Source of the DNA: Lachnospiraceae bacterium
GTDB taxonomy: Bacteria > Bacillota > Clostridia > Lachnospirales > Lachnospiraceae
NCBI GenBank assembly: GCA_029068665.1
Contig: JAIECC010000099.1
Coordinates: forward strand, 1-7,217
DNA: 7,217 nucleotides
Reading direction: 5' to 3'
Within the stretch, counting starts at the first letter, position 1; each line of letters begins with the position of its first letter. Positions 1 through 5,958 of this stretch are shown in pieces. The notes under the pieces were generated by a model, which had not been told where the DNA came from, searched no databases, and worked only from the letters and a program-made list of their open reading frames with translations. The position numbers were made by a program, and so were the translations under genes.

Positions 1-372
1 ATCTTCCCGGCTCATTTCCTCTAATGGCTTTACTTTAGACTCAAAATCAATGGTTTCGTAAGCTCCGTCATTTTCAATTATGATGGACTCTACCTTATTT
101 CCACCAGCTGTGAGCCTGGATTCAATTCCCTTAACCGTACCGGATACGGAAGCATGAATGTGTGCCGATACAAACCCTCCGGCTTCTGCTATTTTCTCAC
201 CGGTCAGGACCCGGTCTCCCTTCTTGACCAGCGGTTTAGCCGGTGCCCCGATATGCTGATTCAGGGGATAAACCATATCGCCTTTCGGCAGATATACCTC
301 AATGGGCTGATCCATGGTCAGCTCTTTCCCCTCATAGGGATGGATGCCACCCTTAAATGTAAGCAAACTCAT
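1..372 (-). CDS. rnfC: RnfC, electron transport complex subunit C (N-terminal 124 residues, runs off the left edge)
   Basis: RnfC is the peripheral, cytoplasmic-side subunit of the Rnf complex that takes part in electron transfer between NAD(H) and ferredoxin. The visible part starts MSLLTFKGGIHPYEGKEL and contains the GGIHP motif (residues 8-12). A barrel typical of the RnfC N-terminus follows, with HIGAPAKPLVKKGDRVLTG at about residues 42-60 and HASVSGTVKGIE at about 73-84. The SLBB and 4Fe-4S parts of the family lie beyond the window, so they cannot be checked. The ATG at 372 has a GAGG ribosome binding site at 381-384, spaced 8 bases. The gene follows the Gx transporter gene by 58 bases on the same strand and is probably the first core gene of an rnfCDGEAB series, though only this fragment is seen. 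There is no stop in frame within the window. The family assignment is confident; completeness is unknown. Confidence 0.93.
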   Translation of the reverse strand, partial: MSLLTFKGGIHPYEGKELTMDQPIEVYLPKGDMVYPLNQHIGAPAKPLVKKGDRVLTGEKIAEAGGFVSAHIHASVSGTVKGIESRLTAGGNKVESIIIENDGAYETIDFESKVKPLEEMSRED

Positions 373-405
373 ACCTGCTACCTCGTTTCGTTCTATATTA
401 CTTTG

Positions 406-434
406 ATTTTAATACAATTTTCATTGTTATTCAA
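406..434 (-). promoter_or_regulatory. Candidate internal sigma-A type promoter before rnfC
   Basis: Read on the minus strand, TTGAAT (429-434) and TAAAAT (406-411) are separated by exactly 17 bases. These match the -35 consensus at 4 of 6 positions and the -10 consensus at 5 of 6. Transcription would start near 399, about 27 bases before the rnfC ATG. The -35 box overlaps the end of the Gx transporter gene. Such a promoter would let the Rnf core genes be expressed apart from the upstream accessory genes. The region is AT-rich, so a chance match is quite possible. Confidence 0.35.
411..431 (-). repeat. Small inverted repeat with GAAA loop between the Gx transporter gene and rnfC
   Basis: On the minus strand AATAACAAT (423-431) is followed by GAAA (419-422) and ATTGTATT (411-418). 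The arms pair over 8 bases with one bulged A. There is no run of T after it, so it does not look like an intrinsic terminator. It lies inside the spacer and -35 region of the candidate rnfC promoter. It could be a weak mRNA hairpin or a dyad for a DNA-binding protein, or chance in AT-rich sequence. Confidence 0.3.
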
Positions 435-928
435 CCAATTTCCGTTGGTAAATGACGGTGCAGAAATGCACCTGCCATGCCAATCAGCACTCCGGAAATC
501 GTACCGGCAATCAGCAGCACCGGCACATAATAGGCAATCATTCCATTTTCCATCAGAATGACTGCCATAAGAAGCTGTCCCAGATTGTGCATGACACCTC
601 CGGCAACGCTGACACCTGTCAGAGAAAAACGGTCTGTTTTTTTCAATAGTATCATACTGACCAGACTGAGTACCGCTCCTGCCAGACTATACAGAACCAA
701 AGACAGATTTCCGAACAGGATACCGGAAAGACCTACCCGCAGCAGATTCACACAGCCGGCTTCCTTCCAGCCAAACCGATACAGGACCAGCAGAGTCACA
801 ACATTTGCCAGCCCGATTTTCATGCCCGGTACCAATGGATAAATGGGAATCAGACTTTCCAACCAGCCCAGCACCAGTGCCAGTGCAGTAAACATTCCTA
901 AGTATGCGACTTTTTTCGCCAATTCCAT
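431..928 (-). CDS. Gx transporter family membrane protein (annotated in many genomes as heptaprenyl diphosphate synthase component I)
   Basis: This gene encodes a 165-residue, very hydrophobic protein with about five or six membrane segments. It starts MELAKKVAYLGMFTALALVL and has the family features: a first helix ending in GWLESLIPIYPLVPGMKIGLANVVTLL and a later GVSVAGGVMHNLGQLLMA segment. The fold resembles small integral membrane substrate-binding subunits, but the substrate is not established and the old prenyl synthase name is doubtful. The longest frame begins at a TTG at 949. I prefer the ATG at 928 because GGAG (937-940) lies 8 bases upstream and KKxAxLGxxTALALVL is the usual beginning. 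The CLC gene ends 17 bases before this start and rnfC follows 58 bases after the stop. The position between an ApbE/NusG domain II pair and rnfC is a recurrent Rnf locus arrangement, suggesting a supporting role such as supply of a cofactor or its precursor. Confidence 0.85.
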   Translation of the reverse strand: MELAKKVAYLGMFTALALVLGWLESLIPIYPLVPGMKIGLANVVTLLVLYRFGWKEAGCVNLLRVGLSGILFGNLSLVLYSLAGAVLSLVSMILLKKTDRFSLTGVSVAGGVMHNLGQLLMAVILMENGMIAYYVPVLLIAGTISGVLIGMAGAFLHRHLPTEIG

Positions 929-930
929 CC

Positions 931-940
931 CTCCTGCTCC
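931..940 (-). promoter_or_regulatory. Ribosome binding site that decides the Gx transporter start
   Basis: On the minus strand this reads GGAGCAGGAG. The GGAG at 937-940 is 8 bases from the ATG at 928, whereas the upstream TTG at 949 has no purine-rich site in front of it. The site sits just past the CLC stop codon (946-948), so translation of the two genes may be coupled. Confidence 0.6.
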
Positions 941-945
941 GGAAC

Positions 946-2202
946 TCAATCGGATTCCCGGTTGATATACGTCGGCTCCGACTTGGAATACACAATCTTC
1001 TGGCTCTTATATAATCCAAAATAACCGGACAGCATATAGCAGATAGCAATTACAATCAAATAATAAGCCATCCCTTCCATGCCGAATAATTCAAAGCTGA
1101 TGAACAGGGAGGTCATAGGACTGTTGGTAACGCCGCAAAATACGCCGGTCATACCTGCTGCTGCACAAAGCATAGGGGAAATTCCCAGCAAATGTCCCAT
1201 AAGACAGCCAAAGGTGGCACCCAGGAAAAAGGATGGTACAATCTCACCGCCCTTATAACCGGAGCCCAGAGTGAGAGCGGTAAACACCAGCTTTAGTAAA
1301 AAGGCTCCATAGAATACCTGTCCCTCTTCTACCGCCAGGCGGATCACATCCATTCCCGTACCGTTATAGTCGGTTCCAAATAACCAGGTCAGTCCCAAAA
1401 TCGCCACACCGCAGACCGCAATCCGTAGATAGGGATTCTGAATCCACTGCCTCAATTTCTTCTCCGTTGTATGTAATACCACACAAAACGCAATACTTAA
1501 AAAGGCACATAGAATTGCCATAATGCCGATTTTCCCGGTATTCAGCAGGGTAAATTCCGGAATATCCAACACCAGGAACTGCTCGCTTTCAATGCCGCAA
1601 AGTATGGAAATCTGATGTGCCGTCAGGGAAGCAACCGTACAGGGCACCAGTGCGGAATAATACATGATTCCCACACTCACCATCTCCATGGGAAAAATAA
1701 CAGCCGCTAAAGGCGTACCAAATACTGCGGAAAAGGCAGCACTCATGCCGCACATAATGATAATCGTCCGGTCTTTTTCATCAAAATGAAAAATTCTTCC
1801 AATGGATTCTCCAATGCTGCCGCCAAACTGCAGGGCAGCCCCCTCTCGTCCGGAAGAACCACCACATAAATGGGTAATCAGTGTAGAAAAGAAAATCAAA
1901 GGTGCTGTTCTGGCATGAATCAGTTCATCAGTCCGAATCGCCGTTATCACCAGATTAGTACCCTTGTGATGCTCCTGATGACAAAACTTATACATCCCTA
2001 CGATCAGCACTCCGGCAAAAGGAAGAATATAGATCAGCCAGAAATGTTCCTGCCGAAGACCAGTTACGTAGTTCATTGCCAGATTAAATGCGGAGCCGAC
2101 GAAGCCAACCACTGCACCTGTTAACAGCGAAAATATCAGCCACTTTCCAAAGGTAAGAAGCTGGTATCCTTCTTCTTTTGCAATTTCCTCTGCCGGTTTC
2201 AT
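946..2202 (-). CDS. CLC family anion channel or antiporter (closest in motifs to the fluoride-type branch)
   Basis: This is a 418-residue polytopic membrane protein of the CLC family, which moves halide ions and often exchanges them for protons. The GREG motif carrying the gating glutamate is present as GGSSGREGAALQFGGS (about residues 114-129, glutamate 120). The GSGIP selectivity motif of chloride CLCs is absent, and the equivalent region reads KGTNLV (80-85). The third motif is GYKGGEIVPSFFLGA (316-330) instead of GxFxP. The C-terminus has LSGYFGLYKSQ, whose tyrosine 398 is a candidate for the central ion-coordinating tyrosine. From memory, THLxGGSxGREG, GYKGGExxP and SGxxGxYxxQ are typical of fluoride/proton CLCs. 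The substrate cannot be fixed by eye. No C-terminal CBS domains are present. The longest frame starts at 2226, but the ATG at 2202 has a much better ribosome site. The gene sits inside the Rnf accessory operon, directly after the NusG domain II gene. Confidence 0.9.
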   Translation of the reverse strand: MKPAEEIAKEEGYQLLTFGKWLIFSLLTGAVVGFVGSAFNLAMNYVTGLRQEHFWLIYILPFAGVLIVGMYKFCHQEHHKGTNLVITAIRTDELIHARTAPLIFFSTLITHLCGGSSGREGAALQFGGSIGESIGRIFHFDEKDRTIIIMCGMSAAFSAVFGTPLAAVIFPMEMVSVGIMYYSALVPCTVASLTAHQISILCGIESEQFLVLDIPEFTLLNTGKIGIMAILCAFLSIAFCVVLHTTEKKLRQWIQNPYLRIAVCGVAILGLTWLFGTDYNGTGMDVIRLAVEEGQVFYGAFLLKLVFTALTLGSGYKGGEIVPSFFLGATFGCLMGHLLGISPMLCAAAGMTGVFCGVTNSPMTSLFISFELFGMEGMAYYLIVIAICYMLSGYFGLYKSQKIVYSKSEPTYINRESD

Positions 2203-2210
2203 CTGATGTA

Positions 2211-2224
2211 CCTCCCTTTCCTCC
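2211..2224 (-). promoter_or_regulatory. Strong ribosome binding site that decides the CLC start
   Basis: The minus strand reads GGAGGAAAGGGAGG, with the last GGAGG (2211-2215) 8 bases before the ATG at 2202. The alternative ATG at 2224-2226 overlaps the NusG domain II stop codon as TAATG, has only a poor site of its own, and would add a charged MEEREVHQ leader. The overlap start may be used at a low level, but the 2202 start is favoured. Confidence 0.7.
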
Positions 2225-2225
2225 A

Positions 2226-2636
2226 TTAATCACAAATCTCTACTACAAGCTTATGCGGCAGGCAGACAATGGTTTCCCCTTTTTGGGAAATTGCCGTATG
2301 CTCCACACAGATCTGGTCTCTGCAATCTGCTTCTGCAATACTTGCCCTGCCGTCTTGTACCTGAAATATATTATAGCCCTCCTGGGTCTGAATGGAAATA
2401 CTACAGTCTTCTTCTAAATCCTGCTCCATTACCACTGTACCATCCAGAGTCACCACGGCTTTCGTTCCTTCTGACATAAAAAATCCCCGAATCAAAAGCA
2501 GCAGCAAACCTGCCCCAAGCAGAATGCCTCCAATCAGAATCCAGTCCCCCGGTTTCATTTTATGCTGTCTGCCTTCCTGCTCCTGCCTTGATTCTTTCGC
2601 TTTGTTTCGCATTTTCTCTTCCTTTGTTTTACTCAT
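2226..2636 (-). CDS. NusG domain II-containing single-pass membrane protein
   Basis: This 136-residue protein has three parts. The first is a charged, Lys/Glu/Arg-rich cytoplasmic N-terminus (residues 1-30). One membrane helix follows (about 32-52, WILIGGILLGAGLLLLLIRG). The rest is an extracytoplasmic NusG domain II (about 59-135; DUF1312 family). The domain keeps the family signature: cysteine 105 and cysteine 110 (ADCRDQICVEH), then GETIVCLPHKLVVEI with cysteine 125 and histidine 128. It is not the transcription factor NusG, since the KOW and NGN domains are absent. The function of this stand-alone form is not established; the conserved Cys/His set could bind a metal or cofactor. The longest frame begins at 2690, inside the ApbE gene, but the ATG at 2636 has AAGGAG 9 bases upstream and lies 28 bases after the ApbE stop. 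Pairing with ApbE near Rnf genes suggests a role in assembly or flavinylation of the exported redox subunits. Confidence 0.87.
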   Translation of the reverse strand: MSKTKEEKMRNKAKESRQEQEGRQHKMKPGDWILIGGILLGAGLLLLLIRGFFMSEGTKAVVTLDGTVVMEQDLEEDCSISIQTQEGYNIFQVQDGRASIAEADCRDQICVEHTAISQKGETIVCLPHKLVVEICD

Positions 2637-2645
2637 ATCCTGTCT

Positions 2646-2651
2646 CTCCTT
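2646..2651 (-). promoter_or_regulatory. Ribosome binding site that decides the NusG domain II start
   Basis: The minus strand reads AAGGAG, 9 bases before the ATG at 2636. The upstream in-frame ATG at 2690 lies within the 3' end of the ApbE coding sequence and has only a weak CACCGGGAT in front, so 2636 is favoured. Confidence 0.65.
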
Positions 2652-2664
2652 CCGGGATTCCGCC

Positions 2665-3909
2665 TTATCTTTGGGCATCCATTTGCTCATATCCCGGTGC
2701 TGTCAACGTAAAAGAATCCTGTAAACCTTCCGTCAGATACACCTTCCGGTCTGAAGTCACAAAAATCCCTTCTGCTCCATACTGCTCCAGCAGCGGCAGA
2801 CTTTCCTCATATCCCAGTACAAAGCATGCGGTCGATAATCCGTCACTAATGATACCACGTTCACTGACAACCGTGACAGAAACCAGTCCGCTGTCCGCAG
2901 GCCGCCCGGTTGCCGGATCAAAGATATGATGATACCGTATTCCATCCTCCATAAAATACTTTTCATAATCACCGGAGGTAGAAATGATCACTTCCTGATC
3001 TACAGTCAGCACACCAAGGACAGAGCCCTGCCCCTCTCTGGGATGCTGGATTCCCACCTGCCAGCCGTCTCCTCCCGGTTTATCACCATAGACCAGTATG
3101 GTGCCTCCAATGGAAATCACCGCACCGGAAATCCTTTGCTGCTCCAGACAGCTCCGCACCTCATCTGCTGCAATTCCCTTTCCCACGGAACCTAAATCTA
3201 TGGTACAGCTTTCCTGGTCGGCGTACAGTTTTCCATCTTCGGATATATGCAGTCTTTCATACCCGGTTTGTTCCAGAGCCTGCTGAATCGCATCTGCATC
3301 CGGTACGGATGGATGTTCTCCTTCTATGCCCCATAATGCTATCAAAGGGTGCAGAGTAATATCCAAAGCACCATCAGAAGCTGTACAGATTCCCAAAGAG
3401 TCCTCTAGCCACTGCTGCTGCTCCAAGGTAAGCGATGGTGAACCTCCCTGTGCCAGCTCCTGATTCCACTGGGCTACCGCAGCAGTATCCATCCGCCAGG
3501 ACAGATGTTGGCTTTCTAAATCTGTCAGATATTGGCGGATACTGTCTGCCGCAGCCTGGCCCTCTGCCCCATATATCACTTCAGAAATCACCGTACCCAT
3601 ACTGAAATCTGTTCTGGTGGTTTCTTTGACCGGAATCCGGGAGGATAGTACCACGAATAAAACAATCTGAAGAATGGCGATTATAGGCATGCCGATCACA
3701 AACTGTTTGTGCCGGGTCTTATGCCGGAATAACTGCATGCCAAGGATACTGCCCAGACTTCCCCCTAACAAGGCAATCAAAAATAAGGTACGTTCCGGAA
3801 TTCTCCATGCACCTTTTTTCGCTCTTTGCTTATCCATTCCCATACTGAGAATTCCCGCAAGATTCAGGATGATAAGATATACGATTCCTAATTTTAATCC
3901 AGCTCCCAT
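2665..3909 (-). CDS. apbE: DUF1294 membrane domain fused to ApbE-type FAD:protein FMN transferase
   Basis: This is a 414-residue two-domain protein. Residues about 8-90 are a DUF1294 domain: a first membrane helix, MDKQRAKKGAWRIPER (25-40), ALLGGSLGSILG (46-57), FRHKTRHKQF (61-70) and a last helix at about 71-90. Residues about 98-395 are ApbE, which transfers FMN from FAD to a threonine of target proteins such as RnfG and RnfD, using magnesium, on the outer side of the membrane. ApbE motifs seen are FSMGT (102-106), GALDITLHPLIALWG (180-194), IDLGSVGKGIAADE (237-250), ISIGG (265-269), STSGDYEKYF (310-319), HHIFDPATGRP (327-337) and the metal-site DGLSTA (356-361). The usual lipoprotein signal is missing, so DUF1294 supplies the anchor. 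The longest frame starts at 3978, but I chose the ATG at 3909: AAGGGA lies 7 bases upstream and the extra 23 codons cover a hairpin-rich leader. The NusG domain II gene follows 28 bases after the stop. Confidence 0.92.
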   Translation of the reverse strand: MGAGLKLGIVYLIILNLAGILSMGMDKQRAKKGAWRIPERTLFLIALLGGSLGSILGMQLFRHKTRHKQFVIGMPIIAILQIVLFVVLSSRIPVKETTRTDFSMGTVISEVIYGAEGQAAADSIRQYLTDLESQHLSWRMDTAAVAQWNQELAQGGSPSLTLEQQQWLEDSLGICTASDGALDITLHPLIALWGIEGEHPSVPDADAIQQALEQTGYERLHISEDGKLYADQESCTIDLGSVGKGIAADEVRSCLEQQRISGAVISIGGTILVYGDKPGGDGWQVGIQHPREGQGSVLGVLTVDQEVIISTSGDYEKYFMEDGIRYHHIFDPATGRPADSGLVSVTVVSERGIISDGLSTACFVLGYEESLPLLEQYGAEGIFVTSDRKVYLTEGLQDSFTLTAPGYEQMDAQR

Positions 3910-3916
3910 AATACAA

Positions 3917-3922
3917 TCCCTT
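3917..3922 (-). promoter_or_regulatory. Ribosome binding site for the DUF1294-ApbE gene
   Basis: The minus strand reads AAGGGA, 7 bases before the ATG at 3909. Its first base is the last base of an inverted repeat (3922-3947), so a hairpin there would abut the site. This supports 3909 as the start rather than the in-frame ATGs at 3936 and 3978, neither of which has a comparable site. Confidence 0.6.
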
Positions 3923-3947
3923 GTTCTGACTGTCATATAGCAGAACA
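3922..3947 (-). repeat. Inverted repeat next to the DUF1294-ApbE ribosome binding site
   Basis: TGTTCTG and CAGAACA form perfect 7-base arms (3941-3947 and 3922-3928) around a 12-base loop. On the minus-strand transcript the 3' arm touches the AAGGGA ribosome binding site. No T-run follows, so it is not an obvious terminator. Its 5' arm shares two bases (3946-3947) with the larger hairpin upstream, so the two cannot both form completely. A role in control of translation start is an inference. Confidence 0.45.
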
Positions 3948-3983
3948 GGCTTCCGAAAAACAGATGTATGTTTCGCAAGCCTG
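3946..3983 (-). repeat. Twelve-base-pair imperfect hairpin between asnB and DUF1294-apbE
   Basis: On the minus strand, CAGGCTT-G-CGAAA (3971-3983) pairs with TTTCG-G-AAGCCTG (3946-3958). This gives 12 base pairs with one G-G mismatch and a 12-base loop (3959-3970). It begins 16 bases after the asnB stop. The bases that follow (TTCTGCTATAT) are not a U-run, so it is at best a weak terminator for asnB. It may instead be a processing or mRNA-stability element, or part of a leader for the downstream operon. The stem is clear in the sequence; the role is not. Confidence 0.5.
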
Positions 3984-3999
3984 ATTCATCTATGTGCTT

Positions 4000-5829
4000 T
4001 TATGCACGTTTTACAAAATATTCCTGATACCAGAGCAGGAACATGAATACCGTCCATATCTTCCGGCTGTTGTCCAGATGCTCTGCCCTATGCTGGTCCA
4101 GCAGCTTTACCAGATAATTTGTATTAAAGAATTGTTCTGCTTCCTTACTGGTAAAGGCTTCCTTAATCCGGTTATAATACTTATCCTCCCGCATCCAGAC
4201 ACGGATCGGAACCGGAAAGCCAAGCTTCTTCTTATCTGCTACCCGCTCCGGAAGCACCTCGGAAGCAGTCTTTCGGAATGCCCGCTTGGTTACTTCTCCA
4301 TCCACCTTGTACTGACGCGGAATCCGGGAAGCCACCTCAAAAACCTCTTTATCCAGGAATGGCACCCGTACCTCTAAGGAATTTGCCATGCTCATCTTAT
4401 CTGCCTTTAACAAAATGTCATGTACCATCCATACATTGATATCCAGATATTGCATCTGAGTCACCGTATCTCTTCCCTTGGTCCGGTTCCAGTATGGCCG
4501 GGTAACATCCAGAGGATTCACACCGTTCCGTTTCTTTAACAGCTTGTTCTTTTCCTTTTCATCAAAAATAAATGCATTTCCTACATAACGCTCCTGCAGG
4601 GTCTTAGAGTGCCGTACCAGGAAGTTGAAACCACGCTTTTTCGGGAACAGGGAAGCAAACTTTCCAATCAGGCGGCGAAGGGGAAATGGCAGTACATCAT
4701 ATGCCTTATTCTCCAATGGCTCCCGGTAAATATTATAACCACCGAACAATTCATCCGAACCTTCCCCGGACATGGCAACCTTTACATGCTTTGCAGTCTC
4801 ATTTCCCAGGAAATACAGGGCAATCGCCGAAGCATCTGCTAAAGGCTGGTCCATATAATACTGTATCATAGGAAGCTTATCCCAATATTCCTCCGGAGTA
4901 ATGACCTTACTGATATTCTGAACTTCTATGATGTCCGAAAGTTCCTTTGCATAGGAAATCTCATTGTATTTCTTTTGCTTAAATCCAACGGTAAAGGTCT
5001 TGTCCACATCAGCCAGACAGGCAATATAGCTAGAATCCACACCGCTGGACAGGAAGGATCCTACTTCCACATCACTGATCTTATGTGCCTTTACAGAATC
5101 CTCCATGACGGTACGGATTTCCTGTGCCCATCCATCCAAATCCTTACTTTCATCCGGCTTTTTGAACTTTGGTTCCCAGTAACGGGTCACCGTAACCGTC
5201 CCGTTTTCATATACCAGATAATGCGCCGGCGGCAGACACATAACACCTTCAAAAAAAGTCTCTGTAGAAGGACTGTACTGATAGGTCAGATAATTCTCCA
5301 GCACATCATGATTCAGCTTTTTCACGAAGTTCGGATGACATAAGAATGCCTTTATTTCGGAACCAAATAAAAAGCTTCCGTTCATATTGGCATAATACAT
5401 CGGCTTAATACCGAAAAAATCTCTGGCAAGAAACATCTTTTGCTTATTTTTATCCCAGATGACAAACGTAAACATCCCCCGAAGCCGGTTCAACATATCA
5501 TAACCATATTCTTCATAGGCATGAACCAACACTTCGGAATCGGACTGTGTTTTGAATACATGTCCCTTCTCAATCAATTCCTCCCGGATATCCTGATAAT
5601 TATAGATTTCTCCATTGAACATCAGAACCAGTGAGCCGTCTTCATTATAAATCGGCTGGTCCCCGGCATTTAAGTCAATGATACTTAACCGGCGGAAGCC
5701 TAATGCAATGGCATCATCCAGATAAGTTCCGTCACTGTCCGGTCCTCGATGGATAATCGCATTCTTCATTTCCTCAATTATTTCTGCCTTATTGGGCAGA
5801 TGATCTAAAAATCCCACAAATCCACACAT
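4000..5829 (-). CDS. asnB: Asparagine synthetase B, glutamine-hydrolysing
   Basis: This 609-residue cytoplasmic enzyme makes asparagine from aspartate, ATP and glutamine-derived ammonia. The N-terminal glutaminase domain (about 2-200) has the catalytic Cys2 exposed after Met removal (MCGFVGFLDH), then HRGPDSDG (27-34), GFRRLSIIDL (44-53), FNGEIYNY (71-78) and the glutamine-binding SDSEV (96-100). The synthetase domain (about 235-600) has the ATP-binding P-loop as FLSSGVDSS (259-267), with Ser for the usual Gly as in some Firmicute homologues, and SGEGSDELFGGY (354-365). Length and layout are full for the family, without frameshift. The ATG at 5829 is fixed by Cys2; AGAGG (5839-5843) lies 9 bases upstream. 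A strong promoter lies 59 bases further upstream. The ApbE operon starts 90 bases after the stop, with no clear terminator between them, so read-through is possible. Aspartate ligation in peptidoglycan or peptides is a less likely alternative role of this family. Confidence 0.95.
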   Translation of the reverse strand: MCGFVGFLDHLPNKAEIIEEMKNAIIHRGPDSDGTYLDDAIALGFRRLSIIDLNAGDQPIYNEDGSLVLMFNGEIYNYQDIREELIEKGHVFKTQSDSEVLVHAYEEYGYDMLNRLRGMFTFVIWDKNKQKMFLARDFFGIKPMYYANMNGSFLFGSEIKAFLCHPNFVKKLNHDVLENYLTYQYSPSTETFFEGVMCLPPAHYLVYENGTVTVTRYWEPKFKKPDESKDLDGWAQEIRTVMEDSVKAHKISDVEVGSFLSSGVDSSYIACLADVDKTFTVGFKQKKYNEISYAKELSDIIEVQNISKVITPEEYWDKLPMIQYYMDQPLADASAIALYFLGNETAKHVKVAMSGEGSDELFGGYNIYREPLENKAYDVLPFPLRRLIGKFASLFPKKRGFNFLVRHSKTLQERYVGNAFIFDEKEKNKLLKKRNGVNPLDVTRPYWNRTKGRDTVTQMQYLDINVWMVHDILLKADKMSMANSLEVRVPFLDKEVFEVASRIPRQYKVDGEVTKRAFRKTASEVLPERVADKKKLGFPVPIRVWMREDKYYNRIKEAFTSKEAEQFFNTNYLVKLLDQHRAEHLDNSRKIWTVFMFLLWYQEYFVKRA

Positions 5830-5887
5830 GCATCTGTACCTCTGTCTGTTTTTCTTATATTATTTCCAACTTTTTACATTACTGTTC

Positions 5888-5916
5888 ATTATGGACTGAA
5901 CCGGAAAGCTTGTCAA
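5888..5916 (-). promoter_or_regulatory. Sigma-A type promoter of asnB
   Basis: On the minus strand a perfect TTGACA (5911-5916) and CATAAT (5888-5893, 5 of 6 to consensus) are exactly 17 bases apart. Transcription is predicted to begin near 5881, giving a leader of about 50 bases. That is too short for a T-box, and no T-box sequence is seen. This is the best promoter match in the window. Confidence 0.75.
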
Positions 5917-5918
5917 GC
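5908..5918. promoter_or_regulatory. Perfect dyad overlapping the -35 box of the asnB promoter
   Basis: GCTTG-T-CAAGC is an 11-base palindrome centred on position 5913, inside the TTGACA box. A repressor could bind here and block the promoter, but a five-base arm including the -35 consensus can easily arise by chance, and no known operator is recognised. Confidence 0.3.
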
Positions 5919-5927
5919 CTTATCCTC

Positions 5928-5958
5928 CCATGGTATTTGCCCTCGGCTGTGACCATGG
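5928..5958. repeat. Inverted repeat upstream of the asnB promoter
   Basis: CCATGGT (5928-5934) and ACCATGG (5952-5958) are perfect 7-base arms around a 17-base spacer. The repeat lies 11 bases upstream of the -35 box. It may be an operator-like dyad or a hairpin in the 3' end of the transcript of the upstream gene. There is no T-run on either side. Confidence 0.4.

Noticed and set aside
154..561. Plus-strand open frame of 135 codons
   Set aside because: It spans the antisense of rnfC and of the Gx transporter gene, with low-complexity composition and no family resemblance.
687..1049. Minus-strand open frame of 120 codons
   Set aside because: It is an alternative frame across the CLC/Gx transporter junction; both real frames there are strongly supported.
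2203..2225. Fluoride riboswitch ahead of the CLC gene
   Set aside because: Only 23 bases separate the CLC start from the NusG domain II stop, and no such fold is visible nearby.
2226..2636. Transcription elongation factor NusG
   Set aside because: It only shares domain II; the protein is membrane anchored and lacks the NGN and KOW domains.
3930..3945. Extended -10 element (TGCTATATG on the minus strand) before DUF1294-apbE
   Set aside because: No -35 box at suitable spacing and only 4 of 6 bases of the -10 match; too weak to call a promoter.
3994..4007. Small hairpin GTGC/GCAC around the asnB stop codon
   Set aside because: Only four base pairs with a six-base loop and no T-run; likely chance.
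3994..4377. Plus-strand open frame of 127 codons
   Set aside because: It lies almost wholly opposite asnB, has no recognisable domain and reads as an antisense shadow of a well-supported gene.
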